Shown here: piece by piece, positions 1 through 12,871 of the stretch
Layout: each line of letters begins with the position of its first letter
How positions within the stretch are numbered: the stretch's first letter is position 1
Assembly: GCA_033675265.1 (NCBI GenBank)
Contig: JAUJYZ010000883.1
Coordinates: 1 to 64,000, forward strand
Direction of reading: 5' to 3'
Length of the DNA stretch: 64,000 nt
Origin: Actinostola sp. cb2023
Lineage: Eukaryota > Cnidaria > Anthozoa > Actiniaria > Actinostolidae
The notes under the pieces: generated by a model
Told to the model about the DNA's origin: nothing
What the model saw: only the letters and a program-made list of their open reading frames with translations
The model's database searches: none
Position numbers and translations under genes: made by a program

Positions 1-781
1 ACACGCGAAGCGCAATATAAATTACGATCCTTCATCACCACTACATACGTCATTAGACCGGCCTGGCAATACCCTGTCTCAATAGTAATGTAATAGGAAT
101 CCATGCGGCCAATTGGAAATGATTGCGGAACGAAGTCCGTAGACGCCAAAAAGGACGAAGCCGAGTCCAATTTGGCTGTCAGAGATTTTTGAGTCCAATT
201 ATTCCAAATTGGCACTTGATGGAGTCATATTCTATAGCCTGTCCCCGGGAGCCTGTCAATTAAATCCAATTATGTCAGCAGAACTAGTACTATTTCTTGA
301 TTATATAAAAAACGTCAATTATTAACAATCGTTGGATTCGGCTATATTAATTATGCACAACAATTTACAGAAATAATATGCCGTCCTGTATAAGACGATA
401 GTAATATAAAATTAGTTAATCGATCAAGAATAAAGGGATATATAAGAGTTCTTCAACAGAGATCACAGAAAAAATCAATCAATAAATTGCAAACTTTCTT
501 CTGTTACACTAGCGTGACAATTGCATTAAAATTATAAATGTCAAGTCGTAGGCTCGTTGTTGATTGAGTAATCAGAAACTGATTCATTTGGGGACGCCAA
601 TTCATGAAACAAAGCTTGTAGTTCCAGTTTTATTATCGGTTTGAACTGATCTCTGGACGGCAAATGCAATAAAAATAGTGATGTTCAACTACTTGAGGTG
701 AAAAAACATTCAAAGAAAAATTTATGGGAAAAATGATTGGACTTTTTGCCAAAAGGCCCCGCTCAAGCAAACGCATTTCAA

Positions 782-1120
782 CACAGGGAGTCCAAGGCTT
801 CATTATCTGTTGAAGGACCGTTTTATTTGCATATTTACAGTAAATGCATGTGGCTTTTAAATCAACCCTCCGTATTCAAGATTTTTCGTAAATTATAAAA
901 CTTTTGCACTAATGTGTTTTCCTTACTACTTTCGATTTTGTGACAGCGTTCAGCGCCATTAAGCGTTTTTCACAACATCGAAAGTAGTAAGGAAAACACA
1001 TTGGTGAAAAAAGTCTTATTAATTACGAAAAATCTTGAAATAGGAGGGTTGATTTAAAGCCAAACATTTACGGTAAATCGCAAATAAACACGGTCTCAGA
1101 TATGAGCTTGGCTCCCTGTG
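782..1120. mobile_element. Foldback element with CACAGGGAG termini, left-arm copy
   Basis: This short element is almost entirely two inverted halves of about 160 bp that begin CACAGGGAG and meet near position 960. It is the diverged mirror copy of the cleaner element at 28493-28837. It has no coding capacity. CAGGG-type ends are common in hAT elements, so a hAT-like MITE is the likeliest class. Confidence 0.65.
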
Positions 1121-1134
1121 ATTCAAGGCCCATG

Positions 1135-2001
1135 TAGAGTGCAAACACTAAAACCATGAACAACTCCGTTCTAATCCGGCGCACTCGTCTATGACAACTT
1201 TGCGGTCATAACTTCCTCTGCTTTTATGCAATTGCTTTTAAACATTGGCAAGTATTAGAGCATCATCACCTATATACAAATAATTAGATTGCAATGCAGA
1301 ACAGTTTTAAAATCTTAGAACCTAATTAAAAAACTCAATGTTTTGGATAAAAATGGATCTGCGAAAAATCTGGTCCGTTTTTTTTGGATGAAAGGTTTTG
1401 GGAATCACTTTAGATTGACATATATCATAACCTGACCCACGTTTTAGCAAAAATCGTTGGAGCCTAAAAGCACGGCGCGTATGTAAGGCCAGGCTTAATA
1501 CATGGTAACACTTATAAGTATCTTGCGGCCGTTGCTTTAGCTACACCGATTTTGCTAAAAACTTGGCCAAGTTTAATGAATTCTGTCAATCTAAAGTGAT
1601 TCCAAAACTTTCATCCATATTTTAAAAAAATGTTTCTGCATTTTCGCAATCGAATTATATGTTTCTAGGTGAATGAAAGAATCTAATTGTTTGCTAATGT
1701 TATATATAAAAAATTGCCATAAAGCAGAGGAAGTTCATGACCCAAGTTGGTCATCGACGAGTGCGGCGAGAATTCTTAACGGGAGTCACCTTTAGAGTTT
1801 TGATAGAAATTCTAATTGCAAGAAACAACTTAACTTCCTTTATCTAAATGATTTTCATTATTTTCATATTTTTCGATATTTTTTTCTTTCTTTCTTTCTT
1901 AGTGCCCATAGTGCAATGTTCTTTTGTTTTCTATTGTTTCATTGACTTCTATTTAGACTAAACTAGTTTGTACTGTTTCACGGTTTAATGCTTGCACTCT
2001 A
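1135..2001. mobile_element. Long-TIR non-autonomous element, left-arm copy
   Basis: The ends TAGAGTGCAAACACTAAAAC and the inverted counterpart ending TTGCACTCTA bound two halves of about 320 bp or more, with the fold near 1500. It is the diverged mirror of 27652-28476. A (TTTC)n stretch lies at about 1883-1900. No protein is encoded. The superfamily is uncertain. Confidence 0.6.
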
Positions 2002-2442
2002 ATGCTGATCGCAAAGACAACAAGTAATATTCCAGGGAAGATTAAAGTATTAAAAAAAAAAGTGCGCACTCATTTTTTTCGAATTCGCAATATTACCGGA
2101 AACAGTTGGTAGATGACCAAAGGACTCATTCAATTAGTTCAGTCCAAACTAGGTTTGAGAAGTGCTTCTCGTGTTATTTTAGGCGATCTAGGCGCTCTTC
2201 GGTCTCCAAAACAAGGGGGGTGGTACTTAAATTAAAATTAAAATTAAATGAAATTAAATAAATTTAAAAGCAAAATCGGCCGACCCCCATCTTTCACTCC
2301 TGCCCGGTTGTTCTCTATTCGGCATCTGGAACGCAGGGTAGGTTTTCTCAGCAATGACTCTTAATTTTTATCACAAATTTTCTAATTCTTGTGCTCGTTG
2401 ATCTATAAAGACATTAATGTAAACAAATGACGTACGTGTCGT
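2002..2442. other. Non-genic segment between element and CIDE-N remnant
   Basis: No gene is recognised. A simple-sequence tract of AAATT-type repeats lies at about 2230-2275 and mirrors the (TTTAA)n tract at 27365-27415. The rest corresponds to intron or flank of the CIDE-N gene of the right arm. Confidence 0.6.
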
Positions 2443-2807
2443 CATGCCATGTCAGTTGTCCTGAGATTTCTATTTCTGTAATAACAAAATAGGAATGTCG
2501 TTCTACTTTGCCATAAAAACGATCGTTATCGTCAACCTCTGTTCCATATTCCTCCAACAAATATCCATGTTACATCTTCCAAGATATAGGTTGTGGTGCT
2601 GCACATAAAAAAATTATCTAAAGGTCCACTGAAGGGGAATTTTTGCAGCCATGACATAAACTACGATCGAAAACTTATCGATGCGACCCAAAAACATTAC
2701 ACAAACGCACACAACTTTTACCTTTTGCAATAAATTTCCTCCAGAGAAATTTATCAACATAGCTTTTTCTTTGTTCCTGTTACGTTCGAGGCGTTAAATA
2801 TTGGCAT
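2443..2807 (-). pseudogene. Decayed CIDE-N exons, left-arm copy
   Basis: This is the mirror copy of the two CIDE-N exons at 26851-27203. Exon 1 lies at about 2722-2807 with the start codon at 2807-2805, and exon 2 at about 2443-2600. The reading frame is destroyed by single-base changes in short runs: one A fewer in the lysine run, an extra T after the ATAAAT stretch and an extra A in the GGAATTT stretch. Part of exon 2 is also scrambled around the bases encoding the end of the domain. These could be true pseudogene lesions or uncorrected long-read errors, because the whole outer left arm shows the same kind of difference. Confidence 0.6.
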
Positions 2808-4596
2808 TACGAAAACAACTAGTGTTCAAAATCAATATAGCCAGCAGGCACGTGCATCAAAAGAATTACAATGTAACACGGCTCTCAGGAAGAGCATCTT
2901 ATTTAATGATGTGACACGTGTAGAAATAAAGTTTTATTATTATATATTATAAAGACGAAGCAATGAGCAAAATACCCACCACCCACGTTGATGTCTTCAG
3001 ATATGGGTCGCTCATTGTATAAAAACTATGCTATGTCAAAAGCGAGAGTCCACAATAATAGACCATAATAGAAGTACCCTACCTCTACACACCACGTAAG
3101 ACCTCATGGACCAAATCGAAGTCTGACAAGTCTATGAAATTCAAATGCTGATCTGTTTGAAAATTTGACATGCCTCCCTTCAGGGCCTTCCCTGTAGCAC
3201 TATGCAGCCTACGATCACAAGTCTGCACTTATAGATAAATCACAAACACAGTTCATCGCATGCCAAATTTTCCATTCAATTGGCCAGCACTTCTCCATAG
3301 TTTGTTCTTTCATTACTCTTGTGGAATACGTTATAAATTTGAGTTATAAATTGCCCGATTCCTGCACCGGTCGCGCCAATCGTCAACGTCCTACAAGCCA
3401 CATGCCTACTTTTTCAATTTGCTGCAACTCGCAGTTAATTGTGCGACTGGACGATGCTCGACCCATTCGGACGATTGTTTCTCTCTTCGCGCCGAAAGTA
3501 ATTATTTCCCTGACATTTGTGACTCTCTACTGTATGTAGTGTTCTTTATATTAATTCACTATAATATGGCCTGAAGTTACTCAAAGTACTTTGCTACACG
3601 ATTTCTTAAAAATTAGCTGTAGTACTAAAGTGTGTACTGCTTATAATAAGCATAACCAAGGGAAAATATCATTTGCCGAACCTTGCAATTTTTCTGTATC
3701 GAGAAATGCGTGGCTTAGCAAGAACTTGTAAGTTTATATTGTTCGTTTGGATGTTTAATTATTTAATGATCACTGAGTTTGTGAAATTGATTTTGCAAGG
3801 AATTCATGATTTTTATAATTTGAAACCGTGCTGCTCAGTGTAGAAATTGGCCGTGCTTCCGTATCTACATATCGTCTAAACATATCTACCGATACAACAC
3901 GGCCGCCTCATGCAGTAAATATCACTTACGGGCGAATGACTGAACCTTGGAGAAATCTGTATTTTAAACATGATATATATCATAGATGGAGTAGACTTTG
4001 CTTCAGGAGGAAGGGGGCGTCTCTAATGTTTTCGGCTTAGCGCGATCCAGAACAGTCATGTTTGTAGCTCGTGACGTCACATAAACAACCACGGGATAGC
4101 TTCTAGCGTCACTTGCACTTGTAAAAGGTCTGTTAGTCACTAGACCCGGAAAGAAAACAGTCAAAGAGAAAGATTTAAATGCCGAGTTGAAATCATTTTG
4201 ACTATAGTGAGTGTCCTTTGTAATTTCAGATAACAGCTATGAGTTACGTTTTGGTCGTGTACTAATCGTCCCCCTCTGTTAGCCTGTAGTAGTTTCGCAA
4301 TTTTCTTTGCGGCTTGTACTTTTGCGGGATTCGCCATTTTTGCCCCACGGGACAAAAATCTCAGTGTCCTACAGAATTTTTTTTTTTTTTTTTTTATGTT
4401 TTTCGCTATCAGAAGGAAAAACAAAATTTTTCAACCAAAATATAGGACGTTTTTGTAGATACTATAATCCATCTTTAATTTTTGTGTGTTGAATATTTGC
4501 CTATCTATGTCCCGAACCCTCATATCAATCCTTTTGAGTGAGCCATAAGTGCACATATGCTATCGATGCTTTTTGAGTTAGCATGGTTGCACATAC
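2808..4596. other. Outer left arm without recognisable genes
   Basis: The stretch mirrors about 25180-26850. The part at about 2860-2945 ends in an AATAAAG-type signal followed by TTATTATTA, which looks like a retroelement tail. Short open frames at 3321-3539, 3828-4040 and 4161-4424 are not conserved in the other arm and are not regarded as genes. Confidence 0.5.
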
Positions 4597-5269
4597 CAAG
4601 AGAAAATGATTGGTAAGAGAAGGAACAAATATAAACTACACAACGATCAAAGTCAAAGCAATCTCGAAAACAAACTCTAAAGTTAATTAATGTGGTCTTA
4701 CCGGAACTTGTATTCAACAATTACGAAGTCCAAGCGTTATTCTCAGTTGGAAAACACGAAAGAAACTTTACAAGAGCCAACATCACCAAAACCTTGAAGC
4801 ACCAACCATATTGTGGACTGAAAATTTAATTCAACCATCTGCAGTCCTACAAAGACGCCGGCTACAACAAAACGACTCCTTGCACTTATCGGTTTTCTAT
4901 GTCGAAGGACATGGCAAACTGAAGCTGTTTTCCTCTATTTAGAATCGTCTCAAGTGTCCCAAATTCACAATAATTTCAGTGAAATCCAAAAAGGATAATT
5001 TGGTAAAATCCTTTATTGAGTTTTCGAAGTAAAAATTTGTAAAATGTTCGAGAAAGTTGAGAAGATTTTTTCTTCGCTCAATTCGCTCAATTTTAACTTT
5101 TCATAACAAAGCCGTGCGTAACGGTCTCCGCGACCTCGCCTTATATGATCTGACCAATCACGTTCCGTTCCCAAAATAGATTGAGCATTCTAAAAATAGA
5201 ATTAACGGGGCACATGATGGGTCAAGAGCCCAATACGGGAGATTCCTTCTCTTACCTCATTTTCTCTTG
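4597..5269. mobile_element. CAAGAGAAAATG-ended element, internally deleted left-arm copy
   Basis: The termini CAAGAGAAAATG and CATTTTCTCTTG match those of the 1062-bp element at 24118-25179. This copy is about 390 bp shorter because an internal block adjoining one terminus is missing. It is non-coding. Confidence 0.6.
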
Positions 5270-5713
5270 CACATACTAATCGCTCAAATAACCCCTTCAA
5301 AACACTTCGGACGATGAAATGAAACACATTTCTGAGAAGTATAATGATTGAACTTCACATTTTCTCTTGCTTTTATTCAATGTTTGAAAAATCTTCAAGA
5401 AAAAAGAAACGTGAAAAATCGTACTTCAATAGATTTCTTTAGCTTCGTATGTAAATTGCCCATTTCAAACCATGTGATGTAAACATGGTGTCCTCTGGAG
5501 AGTTAGTCCTTTCAATATGAACGAATAAATTTCAGAAATATAAAGGAACAATTCTCCAGAGAATATCATGTTTACATCACATGGTTTGAAATTGGGCAAT
5601 TTGCATACAAGCTAAAGAGGTCTATACTACCTAATTTCCTTTACAGAGAAATTGTGCATGTTGATCGAAAGCTTGACTATAATTAAATATAATACTGGAG
5701 GAACTACATGCTA
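5270..5713. other. Left-arm segment with a small inverted repeat
   Basis: No gene is seen. An inverted pair around 5451-5500 and 5549-5610 (core CATGTGATGTAAACATG) forms a foldback of about 160 bp. The mirror lies at about 23760-23950. Confidence 0.5.
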
Positions 5714-7942
5714 TACAGCTATTTCAAAAAAGATTGGTGCCAGTTTTGTTGCATCTTGCATGTTGCATACTAAGCCCGAAATGTATTGTGGATCATATGT
5801 AAACAATTATTGATTATTAGTATTTGTCTCTGACTTCTGTTTTTTCATATAGACGTTAAACAATAAACAATGTTTGCATGTTTATACCACTATCTGAAAA
5901 ATTTCAGCGATTTGATTGGTTGAGAGCAGTGGTATTTCAGCGTAATTTGAAATATCACATGTGAAAATTACAGTTTCCATGGTAACCACCCTTCTGCCTC
6001 ATGGTTCAAACAAAATGGCGGACGAAACCAAAGGATATTTTCAGCTGCTAAAAGACGAATCAAAGGCACCATTTGGTGAACTCGTGGATTCCCGTATGTG
6101 AGTGACGAGGAACGCCTTGAAGAATACGTTAGGGCATGTTTGAACATGGAACCAGCACATGTATATTTGTTATCTTTCGTGATCAATGTGCCGTATGTTT
6201 TACATTTCGTTCTTAGAGAGAAAACGTATTTGAACATTAAGTAAAATGTATTCAAGAAGTAAAGTTCAATGCTTGATTAACATCTGTGTTGTGTCTATTT
6301 TTCATCTAGACTTCGAAATAAAGTGTTTTAGGCGATCGAGTTGTTCACCATGTTTTACACGGGTAATGGGAGGTTTTATGGAATCTTTTTCTGACGTCAA
6401 AATCTGTCGCGAGTGGCCGTCAAACCGTCATTTTACTTGCTCAAAACTTCAATTTTAGATCGGTGAAGTCTAAATATCTGTCCAAATATACCAAATATAC
6501 CAAATATAAGTTACTTATAAACAAACAAGCAAATGTCATCTAGTTGCTTGAAGAAAAACTAACAGACTTTGAAAGTTAGGCTCGAACATTTTGTAGATCT
6601 TGACGGCCACTACGTCACACGTAAAACCTCCCTAATATACCAATAAATCGTATAATGACGCATAATAAACTACTACTACTACTACATAGTTAGCTTAGTA
6701 CATGCAGAGAGTGAAACAATGATATGAAACACTTTATACCCGATAATTCGCTTCAGACAGTGAAGGCGTCCAAAAAACGGCTTTAAGTTTGTTCCATTAA
6801 TAAACTGAACTCCAACATTTATCTTCTCTTTCTCCTTCGAAGACGACAAAGGAAACTGCCATGTGATTCAAGTCAGTGACACTGAGAAGACCATAGGTTA
6901 ATATTCCATCCTCGATCCTCCCTGAATGCTTTGTAAACTTGGCTTTCTTCCGACTCGGCACAATCGGCTATACGGTGTATAAATCCTTCACTCGATGTGT
7001 TGTAGCATATAGTAGTTTTTTTATACTCTATCAGAGCACTGAGTATTTGTCGCTTGTAAACTGGTTTGTTTAGAGTATACATAGTTAATTGGTTCTCAGG
7101 GTATTTCCAGGGTTGAATGCCTAAAGTCCGATAAAATACTGTCGATGCCAAGTACAATGGCAATGGCCGCCGTTTTGTATGAAATGAGAGAGCCCTGGGA
7201 ACGAGTTTACAATTATGGAGCATATATTAATTTTCCCCCATCTCATCCCAATAACTCGTGGATGCTACGCAATCCACGAGTTAAAAATGAACCATAAACA
7301 AGTCCCAAAAGCACCAAAAGCCAAACGTACATACACATGGACGATGTTTTAGCATTTCAAGAAGCTTTTCTTTGGATGACTGCAGAAGGCAGCGGAAAAC
7401 GATCGATATAAGATTGACGATTGAGTGATGTGTTTTTAGCCATTGTCAAAATCAAAGAAAGATCACTATGAAAGGTAATAAATGAAGCCAAGATCACTTT
7501 TTACTCTGTGTTTTCATTCTCTGTCTGACTTCGAAAAACGATCGTCATAAGAACACAGATTTGCTATGTTTTATTCACAGCTGACTGCTGTGTTGTGTTA
7601 GTTCAGTCGAGCGTGTACTGTTGCTTGCAAACCTATTTTTCAGATAGTGGTATAAACAAATAATAGCATGGTTCGCCGGAGGCTCGTGAAATTTTGTTAA
7701 CAATTTTTAAATATCACTCGTGGTATTTATCCCAAATATCACTACAAACCATGCTATTACCTATACACATACAGAAGAAAAATATTTCGGCTTCATATTG
7801 CGAAGGTAAAGTTTGGGAAACTTCCCAGAGTCCATATTGTTGAGACTTTTCGCTGACTCCATTCACATCGCCCATAGTGCATTTCGGGCTTGGTATGCAA
7901 CATGCAACAAAACCTTCACCAACCTTTTTTGAAATAGCTGTA
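5714..7942. mobile_element. 2.2-kb TA-flanked DNA transposon, left-arm copy
   Basis: The element starts TACAGCTATTTCAAAAAAG and ends with the inverse, is flanked by TA on both sides (5712-5713, 7943-7944), and has TIRs of roughly 75-80 bp. It encodes no recognisable transposase. Nested inside are an inverted pair with GTTTATACCACTATCTG ends at about 5878 and 7665, a 95-bp palindrome with TAATAGCATGGTT ends (about 7664-7758), and an 11-bp hairpin at 7253-7282. The 95- and 116-residue open frames (5968-6255 and 6873-7223, minus) resemble nothing I know. TA flanks suggest a Tc1/mariner-type non-autonomous element. The mirror copy is 21449-23674. Confidence 0.7.
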
Positions 7943-8511
7943 TATGTACATGTGTTGCATGAATCTCTATTTTTTAAAAGTTTTTACAGTGCACACAAAA
8001 ATGCAACATTAAATGTACACAAATTTATAAAATAATAGTACACACACATGGTATCACAGTGTCATATTTCGACAATTTCATGGCCAAAATAAGCTGTTTG
8101 TCATAGTGAATGTTAAAGCAGCCACATGGAAGAAAAACGTCAGGCAAATTAAGCTTACTTACCATCATGATACAATCTCAGGACCATTGAATTCTCGTAA
8201 ATGTCATTCCCAATGTCAACTTATTTTTACCATTCGTACGAATGGTGAATTTAACACAGGGAACCCGAATTTATCAATTGAATCTAACTATAATAATAAT
8301 ATATATTCGATGACCGGGATACCTTGGGAATTACTATACGTATTTTTCTTCTAATGGGAAGTCTGTGGAATCTGACTCGTTCTGGGGAACCCTAGCTTTT
8401 TTCTAACGGGAACCCTGTGGAATCTAGAGGCCTTGAAAAGTTTTACCAATGGTACCATTCGTTCAAATGGTGAGACCGGAAGTTGAACGGTGAATCGTGT
8501 TGTCTGGTGGT
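7943..8511. other. Left-arm segment between transposon and tandem array
   Basis: No gene is seen. The palindromic motif ACCATTCGTACGAATGGT lies near 8229-8246. The left arm lacks the block of about 520 bp that the right arm carries at 20645-21172, with the junction near 8218-8228. Confidence 0.55.
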
Positions 8512-9480
8512 TCGATTCGAACACCGATATGTGCGATTCTAATATTGCTAGATTCGAACACCGATATGTGCGATTCCAATGGAAACCGAACTGAAATTAT
8601 AAACCGAACTTCATATTGCTTCATGTATATGATGCTTCGTTCTTAAAAGATTCGAACACCGATATGTGCGATTCCAATGGAAACCGAACTGAAATTATAA
8701 ACCGAACTTCATATTGCTTCATGTATATGATGCTTCGTTCTTAAAAGATTCGAACACCGATATGTGCGATTCTAATATTGCTCGATTCGAACACCGATAT
8801 GTGCGATTCTAATATTGCTATCTCCATAAAAGATATGTGTATTCTTCGATCCAGCCCAGACTATTCAATGGAAACCGAACTGAAATTATATTACATACCT
8901 TCATATTGCTTCATGTATATGATGCTTCGTTCTTAAAAGATTCGAATCACCGATATGTGTATTCTAATTGCTATCTCCATAAAGGATATGTGTATTCTTC
9001 GATCCAGACTATTCAATGGAAACCGAACTGAAATTATATTACATACCTTCATATTGCTTCATGTATATGATGCTTCGTTCTTAAAAGATTCGAATCACCG
9101 ATATGTGTATTCTAATTGCTATCTCCATAAAGGATATGTGTATTCTTCGATCCAGACTATTCAATGGAAACCGAACTGAAATTATATTACATACCTTCAT
9201 ATTGCTTCATGTATATGATGCTTCGTTCTTAAAAGATTCGAATCACCGATATGTGTATTCTAATTGCTATCTCCATAAAAGATATGTGTATTCTTCGATC
9301 CAGACTATTCAATGGAACTCTGATGAAACCAAACTGAAATTATATTACATACCTTCATATTGCTTCATGTATATGATGCTTCGTTCTTAAAAGATTCGAA
9401 CAAAGATTCGAACCACCGATATGTGTATTGTAATTGCTATCTCCATAAATACATTCGATCCGATCCAGACTATTCAATGG
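8512..9480. repeat. 148-bp tandem repeat array, left arm
   Basis: A unit of about 148 bp, recognisable by CTTCATGTATATGATGCTTC, recurs at about 8622, 8717, 8910, 9057, 9205 and 9363. The first units are shorter variants rich in TTCGAACACCGATATGTGCG. The open frames of 64-95 residues seen here are the repeat read in staggered frames and are not genes. The right arm has five units against six here. Confidence 0.85.
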
Positions 9481-10945
9481 AAACAATTATAGTGAAATTA
9501 TATTGCATACATTCCTTGACTGTTCAATTTGCTGGCTATTCTTGGTTACAGTTTTGAATGGTTTTGATCGGCTCAGTATCAGTTTGTTTTTATTTCTGTA
9601 ATGTGCTTTTGTGCTGATATTTGAGAAGTGTGTGTGTGTATGAATCACGTTCCTCTGTCAATGAACTCTGATGAGTAGCAGACCTGATGGACCTTTTAAA
9701 ACATCGTCTGAAGAAAATGACAACTATACGATGGCTCTAAAATTATCTTATTATTGTCGTTTTACTCAACAATCCCTGAAATATGTCTCGCAACTCCTAA
9801 CTCGCAACTTCTTGACTCGTATTGTCTACTACACTCATTATAGATAGATGATACAATTAGTTTACTTACTGGCTAAGCTGTCATTTTGGACCACATTAAT
9901 ATTTTAGTCGGGATGTCTTTTCCAGACGATAAGCCGGGCTACATTTTGACAGGTTCGCAACACATCATTATCGAACCCCGTTGTCACAGTTTTAAAATAC
10001 ATGTGTCTGCTAACGGATTGCAACATTACTTCAACTTTCAGAAATATAAAAAACCATAACAATAGCATAAGAACAATTTACTTCCATGACGTTTAATGTA
10101 TCTCAAAGGAGAATAACTTATCAACTTATTTTAACAATTCCTGAAATATGTTTATTTACTGGCTAAGCTGTCATTTACAGCCAAATATACTTTCATCTAT
10201 CGATAGCTATCCTTTTAGATCGGATGTCTATTCGAGATAAGAAGTAGCGCCATTGTGACAAGCTCGAAACACCTAATTATCGAATTCCATTCTCGCCGTT
10301 AAAAATTTACTACTTTCGCTTACTCCAGAATAGTGAAAAATCATTTCTATATCAATCCAAATCTACGATTATGCATCGTCATTTGGAAAGCTCGATGTAA
10401 CATTTTTGTATTTCAAACAGCTGACATTAATAACGAAGTGGGAGTTCTTCATAAGAAGAGATAATCACATTAATCCAAGTGTAATTGCTTATCATCAACA
10501 GTTTTCAATTGCAGAGTACATTACATGAATACAAAGCTTAAATATTGATTCCCCAATATTCTTTAACTTGATTTTCATTCCTAAATGGATAACTCAAAAC
10601 GTTATCTAAATGTTAAGCTATTTAAAAGAGTGCAGCATTTACGATCGGCATTCTATCATGAAGTCTGGCAGTCATTATCATATGATAAGCCTTTAATAGG
10701 AGCTCAATGTGATTTCACTCCCTTTCCTGAAACGAAAGATTAACATATGAATTAAAATGCTATCCATTAGGTTCAAGAGCTTTAACACTAGTATCATATA
10801 ATCGCTATAATCGCTAGGATGGCATAATATAATTGAATTGCATATTGTAAAACGTCAATTAATAAATTCTGCAATCGCAATACCATACCGTGAATTTTGG
10901 ATGTGTTTTTCCTCTTCCATGCATTCATTTTCCAAACACGGCGAG
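9481..10945. other. Left-arm unique-looking AT-rich DNA
   Basis: No open frame, RNA gene or transposon end is recognised. Two segments share related sequence around ACTGGCTAAGCTGTCATTT (about 9868 and 10156), suggesting an old internal duplication. The stretch is nearly identical to its mirror at about 18047-19510. Confidence 0.6.
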
Positions 10946-11544
10946 CATACTGGGTCCGTGTAACACTCCACAATTGAATTTTCTATTGGAAATCTTAAAA
11001 CCAAAATACAAAATTGCTCATGTTTTAAGAATTTTGATTATTACAAACTAAATTCAAAATTCAAAATTGCTACGTTTTTGTATATTCAAACTTTAGAATT
11101 AAGTTCAAAAATCTTAAAAAGCACACACAATTACATATTTTTAATTTTGAAAGCAGAACGGAAAACAAAAAAGAGCTAATTGATTATTATTTATTTGAAC
11201 GTGATTTCAATTTACAAAATCTTTGTAATTTCACTTTTTTAAGTTTCAAAAGATTGAAGCTCCCTTTAGGGGAGGGGTCAAAGGAGCTGTTGGTCAAGAG
11301 AGGACAATATATTTAAATGCCACCCCACCCATATATGTTACTTTTCAACCAAGGTACACCCTCTCCCACGACTGAAAGGAAGCTTACATATAAGCAAGTT
11401 TCAGAATATTTGCTTAGCAACCAGCATGATAAGTGAGGATTTTCAAGGAAAATCATAGAACTCTTTTGTAGAATCCACAGATTTGATTATGGTGCTATGT
11501 CACAAGAACAGGTTGATAGCACAGTACATCAAGTATTACCGCCT

Positions 11545-12155
11545 ACTCTGCTACTCAGTCAACTCTCGCCTTGAGGACCCCCTTATTACGGACACCTCGC
11601 TAATACGTACGGACAGGCCGGTTAGATCCCCGACAAAAATTAATACTGCAATGACTGAAAATAACGGACTCTCGCTATTTATACGGACAACAAATGACGG
11701 TCCTGAGGATGTGTGCTATAACGAGAGTTCACTTTCAATACAATGGAACCCGGTTAATACGGACACCATCGGGACGAGACCGCGCAGTGTCCGTATTAAC
11801 CGGGTTGGTCAATTTACGTCACTCATGATTGTGTAATACATTGCTATTGCTACTTGAATTGCTATTGAATACTTGAATCTCTGATCGCATGTAATATAAG
11901 CGATTAATTTACACATTGTCGTTGTCTTGAGAAAATAAAGTGTAACCGGGTAAAATTTGTATGAAAATGGGCATATTTGGAGAGGAAAAAGTGTCCGTTG
12001 TCCTTATTATCCGTTGTACGTATGAAACGGGTATATTTTATAGGCATTTGTATGAGTTTCAGCCGGGACAGAACAACATGTCCGTATTAACCGGGTGTCC
12101 GTATTAACAGGGTGTCCGTATTAACTGCGTGTCCGTAAGGCCGGGTTCCACTGTC
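11545..12155. repeat. Pogo/Tigger-like inverted-repeat remnants (left copy)
   Basis: Ends such as AATGGAACCCGGTTAATACG (near 11742) face the inverse GGCCGGGTTCCACTG (near 12140), and CAGTCAACTCTCGCC lies near 11558. These resemble TIRs of pogo/Tigger elements, which typically begin CAGT and contain a GGAC core. The motif GTCCGTATTAACCGGG recurs many times in both orientations. The 117-residue frame at 11483-11836 runs through these repeats and is not considered a gene. Confidence 0.5.
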
Positions 12156-12871
12156 AGGCGGCAGTACCAAGTTCATTGAACGATTCTAATAGCGTACTAT
12201 AGTATATGCTAATTGTTCTTTTACAGGTTGGGCATACATACGGTAGAAGAATATTAACTCTCCTTCGTTCTAGGGCTTATAATCTTGGGAAACGAGCGGT
12301 TCGGCCGCAAAGCTTAGCAAAAAACAACTCCATTTTATCAGGCACAAAGGCGATGGGACACGGAAAGACTTCGAAATCCGACTCCATATTTTGCAGCATA
12401 TGCTGGACATAAGATCCATGTAGTTTAAAATGAGAAGTTCGCTGACAAAATGGAGAGCTATGATTGGTCGAAAATGATTTTTCACGTTTGTAGATTATGG
12501 CATGTGCACCAGAAGTTCAGTCGTGGGAGCGGGTGTACCTTGGTTGAAAAGTAACGGTCCGTGTAACACTCCACAATTGAATTTTCTACTGGAAATCTTA
12601 AAACCAAAATACAAAATTGCTCATGTTTTAAGAATTTTGATTATTACAAACTAAATTCTAAATTCAAAATTGCTACGTTTTTGTATATTCAAGCTTGAGA
12701 ATTAAGTTCAAAAATCTTAAAAGCACACAAAATTACATATTTTTAATTTTGAAAGCAGAACGGAAAATAAAAAAAGAGCTAATTGATTATTATTTATTTG
12801 AACGTGATTTCAATTTACAAAATATTTGTAATTTCGCTTTTTTAAGTTTCAAAAGATGGAAGCTCCCTTTA

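Noticed and set aside
6873..7223. 116-codon frame perfectly conserved between the arms
   Set aside because: Conservation reflects the recent duplication of the inner arms, including non-coding DNA. It lies inside a transposon and has no recognisable domain.
8500..8530. tRNA or SINE B-box-like GGTTCGATTCGAACACC
   Set aside because: No A box, acceptor stem or cloverleaf can be built around it. It is the edge of the 148-bp repeat.
8837..9557. Overlapping frames starting MCILIAISIKDM
   Set aside because: They are successive copies of the 148-bp tandem repeat, restarting every unit. There is no protein-like context.
11483..11836. 117-codon frame duplicated at 17158-17511
   Set aside because: It runs across pogo-like inverted repeats containing GTCCGTATTAACCGGG and has no domain. 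The duplicate is only the palindrome mirror.
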